Origin: Clostridia bacterium
GTDB lineage: Bacteria; Bacillota; Clostridia; Christensenellales; Borkfalkiaceae
Length of the DNA stretch: 6,390 nucleotides
Reading direction: 5' to 3'
Assembly: GCA_017421905.1 (NCBI GenBank)
Contig: JAFOHH010000199.1
Coordinates: 1 to 6,390, forward strand
In this document: positions 5,984-6,390 of the stretch, piece by piece
Layout of the letters: each line of letters starts with the position of its first letter
Numbering within the stretch: position 1 is the stretch's first letter
The notes under the pieces: model-generated
The model's input: only the letters and a program-made list of their open reading frames with translations
The model's database searches: none
Told to the model about the DNA's origin: nothing
Made by a program: the position numbers and the translations under genes

Positions 5984-6390
5984 TGCACGCTCCCTATAAA
6001 GCCGTCGTGTTCGATTTAGACGGAACGGTTGCCGACACCTTAAACGATCTAACGGCAAGTGTAAACCGTTCGCTTATAGCCTTCGGTTATCCTACGCATA
6101 CCAAGAAAGAAGTTTCCTCCTTTGTTGGCAACGGTATCAAAATGCTCGTGGTTCGCGCCCTTCCTCAAGGCGTAGAAGAAGGGGAAATCAACAAGGTTTA
6201 CGCCTATTTTATGGAAGATTACGCGGCGCACCACGCAGATAGCACCCTGCCTTACCCGGGCGTTATGCAACTGCTGTCCGCTCTAAAAGCGCGCGGCGTA
6301 AAGCTCGCCCTCGTTTCCAACAAGGCAGACGAAATGACGCAACCGCTTATAAGCCGCCTTTTTCCGAATGTTTTTGCCTTCGTTTTAGGA
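5980..6390 (+). CDS. HAD-family hydrolase, phosphoglycolate phosphatase type (3' partial)
   Basis: The frame runs from ATG at 5980 to the end of the window without a stop (137 codons). The N-terminus carries HAD motif I, VVFDLDGTVADTL at residues 9-21, with nucleophile Asp12 and general acid/base Asp14. A helical cap region follows, containing SSFVGNGIKMLV (46-57), a hallmark of the Gph/PGP subgroup. YPGVMQLLSALKARGVKLALVSNK (92-115) contains motif II Ser113. Motifs III and IV lie beyond the window. Such enzymes hydrolyse 2-phosphoglycolate or related small phosphoesters in the cytoplasm; pyrophosphatase or sugar-phosphatase activity is also possible. ATG 5980 overlaps the exporter stop as ATGA and is seven bases after GGAGG (5968-5972). 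An adjacent ATG at 5983 is an alternative start. Confidence 0.9.
   Translation, partial: MMHAPYKAVVFDLDGTVADTLNDLTASVNRSLIAFGYPTHTKKEVSSFVGNGIKMLVVRALPQGVEEGEINKVYAYFMEDYAAHHADSTLPYPGVMQLLSALKARGVKLALVSNKADEMTQPLISRLFPNVFAFVLG

Noticed and set aside
6049..6270. 73-residue frame on the - strand near the window end
   Set aside because: It is antisense to the HAD phosphatase coding region, which has clear family motifs on the + strand.

Overview
The window reads as an ordinary stretch of chromosome from a Gram-positive anaerobe of the class Clostridia, probably an uncultured gut lineage. Evidence for this is an EndoA/NdoA-type MazF nearly collinear with the Bacillus subtilis protein, the Firmicutes-style lspA / RluD-family pair, strong AGGAGG-like ribosome binding sites, a textbook extended -10 promoter and compact all-forward gene order. 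The lineage is inferred from protein style only; no rRNA or other phylogenetic marker is present.

Layout, all on the + strand. (1) Bases 1-312: the 3' end of a gene whose start lies outside the window, encoding a basic, Ser/Arg/Asn/Gly-rich disordered tail with pentapeptide repeats. (2) 313-496: a gene-free leader with a good intrinsic terminator (387-421), competing inverted repeats and a weak extended -10 promoter. (3) 497-856: a MazF/EndoA mRNA-interferase toxin with its catalytic residues intact but no antitoxin gene beside it. (4) 857-1048: a strong terminator (881-916), a perfect 20-bp palindrome (917-936) and a strong promoter (969-996). (5) 1049-6390: a probable operon of six genes: an unrecognised four-helix membrane protein, nicotinate phosphoribosyltransferase (pncB), lipoprotein signal peptidase (lspA), an RluD-family 23S rRNA pseudouridine synthase, a MATE-family exporter, and the first 137 codons of an HAD phosphatase of the phosphoglycolate phosphatase type that runs off the end.

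The genes after 1049 are tightly packed: a 2-nt gap, a 65-nt gap, a 4-nt ATGA overlap, a 21-nt gap and another 4-nt ATGA overlap. They are probably co-transcribed from the promoter at 969-996, possibly with internal input in the 65-nt gap before lspA. Functions are mixed housekeeping (NAD salvage, lipoprotein maturation, ribosome modification, export, metabolite repair) and do not form one pathway.

I found no convincing new multi-gene system, mobile element, CRISPR array or RNA gene. The points most worth a second look are the antitoxin-less EndoA with a structured leader, the complete absence of its likely target motif from the sense strand of the window, an LspA with an enlarged extracytoplasmic loop next to its active site, and the long palindrome between the toxin gene and the operon promoter.
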